Notes under the pieces: model-generated | Seen by the model: the letters and a program-made list of their open reading frames with translations, nothing else | Databases searched by the model: none | What the model was told of the DNA's origin: nothing | Shown: positions 4,411 through 5,727 of the stretch, piece by piece | Layout: every line of letters begins with the position of its first letter | How positions within the stretch are numbered: the stretch's first letter is position 1 | Made by a program: the position numbers and the translations under genes | Assembly: GCA_021789565.1 (NCBI GenBank) | Contig: JAJYJL010000623.1 | Span: 1 to 5,727, forward strand | Source of the DNA: Acidobacteriota bacterium | Lineage (GTDB): Bacteria; Acidobacteriota; Terriglobia; UBA7540 | DNA length: 5,727 bases | Direction: 5' to 3'

Positions 4411-5727
4411 ATGCTAAGAAGACCTATAAGCAAGGTGTTTCTCGCTGTACTGGTCGTCCTGGTTCTGGCCATCCTGGTCGACAAGCTTGCCGAAAGGCAG
4501 CAAAACTTACACGTTCAAGATGCCAACCATGTGCTAGCCGAGGCTGACAGGCTGGCCCTGCTCTTTAATTGGCCAAAAGCGGAACCGCTCTACGCTCAGG
4601 CTGAGGCCCTGTTCAACCAGTCCGGTGACAAGCAGCATGCCTTGTACGCAAGGCTGGGTTGGATATGGTCCCAGGCTGACACTGGTACAGCCCGGAAATA
4701 TGAACCCGAAATCGCAAAAGATTTGCAGAATCCGCTCATCCAAGGGGACCAGCGCCTAGTACTTCGTTCCCTGGTTGCGAAGGCTGCCATCGAGCAAGAA
4801 AAGAACGAAGCTTCAGCACAAGACACTTGGTCAAAGATTCAGAGAGTTGCGAATGTTCTGGGCGACGAACGATGGAAAACCCGCGCGGAAGCAGAAATTG
4901 GGATCATTGCCTTCCTGGATGGGGATGTTGAGAAGGCGACAAGGCTGCTCAAAACCGCGATCCTTTCATCATTCCTACACGGTGATCTCGGCGCAGCCAT
5001 CTATTACGTCTCCATCGTTGGAAACGGGTTCGTCGAAGAAGGTCAGCCGGAGACTGGCCTTAAGTACTGCGACATCGCGCTAATGACGGCAGCGATTGCG
5101 AAAGATGCAGGTTTCCCCTTCATGGCATACGAGGGAAAGGCGCGGGCGCTGGTCGCTCTCCATCGGGAATCTGAGGCAAAGTCGGTACTTCAGAAGGCAC
5201 TTGGACAAGCGCGAGCCCAGAATGCATTTGCCGCGGAGGCGCAATTACTCATCGTGCTCGGCAAGCAGGCAAAAGCAAGTGACCGTGTCCAGGCAATCGA
5301 GTATCTGCGCGCCGCCGTTGACCTGTGCCAGAGGCGGGGGTTCCAACACGCTTATGCCTGGGGCATGTATGAACTGGCCAAGGTATATCGTGATCAAGGT
5401 GATCTGAGGGACGCCGAGTTTTATGAACGGTCGGCAATGGAGGCGATGCAGGAAGTCGAGGACAAGTATCATCTCCCTCTTCATCTCGCGCTGCTCGCCG
5501 AGTTGGAGAACGAGAGAGGCAACCTCGCTGCGGCTGATCGGTTATACAGCCGTGCCGAGGATGTAACGCAGGGCCTGCTTCTGAGTACTCCTAGCCGTCA
5601 GGTAGAAGCAGACCTGATCGCCACGATGAGTGAGGTTTATCTCGGGCATTTCCAGCTTGCCATCCGACTCCGCAACGTGAAGGAGGCATACGAGGTGCTC
5701 GAAACGGCGCGCGGTCGTTCAATCGCT
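4411..5727 (+). CDS. Membrane-anchored TPR protein, probably TPR-CHAT, truncated by window end
   Basis: The frame runs open from ATG 4411 to the window edge, giving 439 residues without a stop. The N-terminus is basic (MLRRPISK), followed by a membrane helix at about 9-23 (VFLAVLVVLVLAILV) with no signal-peptidase-like AxA site. This predicts an N-in anchor with the rest outside the cytoplasmic membrane. The body is alpha-helical with TPR-like repeats. Clear units are about 47-70 (FNWPKAEPLYAQAEALF), 317-345 (YELAKVYRDQGDLRDAEFYE) and 359-385 (LAELENERGNLAAADRLYSRA). The last residues (AIRLRNVKEAYEVLETARGR) match the helix that normally leads into a CHAT caspase-like domain, so a CHAT domain beyond the edge is likely but unseen. 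The start is the only usable one in frame after the XRE stop at 4339-4341; its ribosome binding site is weak (GAAAG, 4 nt away). TPRs would bind a partner protein; a CHAT domain would act as a protease. Confidence 0.85.
   Translation, partial: MLRRPISKVFLAVLVVLVLAILVDKLAERQQNLHVQDANHVLAEADRLALLFNWPKAEPLYAQAEALFNQSGDKQHALYARLGWIWSQADTGTARKYEPEIAKDLQNPLIQGDQRLVLRSLVAKAAIEQEKNEASAQDTWSKIQRVANVLGDERWKTRAEAEIGIIAFLDGDVEKATRLLKTAILSSFLHGDLGAAIYYVSIVGNGFVEEGQPETGLKYCDIALMTAAIAKDAGFPFMAYEGKARALVALHRESEAKSVLQKALGQARAQNAFAAEAQLLIVLGKQAKASDRVQAIEYLRAAVDLCQRRGFQHAYAWGMYELAKVYRDQGDLRDAEFYERSAMEAMQEVEDKYHLPLHLALLAELENERGNLAAADRLYSRAEDVTQGLLLSTPSRQVEADLIATMSEVYLGHFQLAIRLRNVKEAYEVLETARGRSIA

Overview
The window is about 5.7 kb of moderately GC-rich bacterial DNA (mid-50s percent G+C by eye). 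The gene style suggests a soil-type bacterium, most plausibly an acidobacterium. The reasons are an ECF sigma factor overlapping a zinc-finger transmembrane anti-sigma factor, followed by a membrane-anchored TPR protein with the hallmark junction that leads into a CHAT domain. This arrangement is common in Acidobacteriota, but the lineage is inferred from gene style only.

Left part (1-1294). The end of an unrecognised gene enters on the + strand and stops at 230. It meets, tail to tail, a minus-strand gene (1294 to 227) for a 355-residue DNA-binding protein. The two stop codons interlock in a TTAA. The minus-strand protein has two ungapped copies of a Myb/SANT-like helical unit, a third related unit, a MerR/excisionase-like helix-turn-helix and a C-terminal C2HC zinc-binding motif.

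Centre (1325-2750). Diverging from that gene is a two-gene regulatory unit. It encodes an ECF-type sigma factor and, overlapping it by 11 bp, a single-pass anti-sigma factor with a Cys/His-x3-Cys-x2-Cys zinc motif, one membrane helix and a beta-rich extracytoplasmic domain. The sigma factor start is uncertain (1325 or 1472).

The 431-bp stretch 2751-3181 has no convincing gene. It holds a perfect 8-bp inverted repeat at 2843-2865 directly against a possible 35-codon reading frame (2866-2973).

Right part (3182-5727). A nucleoside phosphorylase/nucleosidase-superfamily enzyme (3182-3961) is followed by a 75-residue XRE-type DNA-binding protein (GTG start, 4114-4341). Next comes a long frame, open to the window edge (4411 onward), for an N-terminally membrane-anchored TPR protein. 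Its last visible residues match the boundary just before a CHAT protease-like domain.

Taken together, 1325-5727 has five same-strand genes: a sigma/anti-sigma signalling pair, a nucleoside-cleaving enzyme, a small regulator and a TPR(-CHAT) protein. They may form one envelope-signalling or conflict-type module. That linkage is an inference from order and orientation only: the gaps of 431 and 152 bp allow separate transcription units. No tRNA, rRNA, CRISPR array or intact mobile element is visible.
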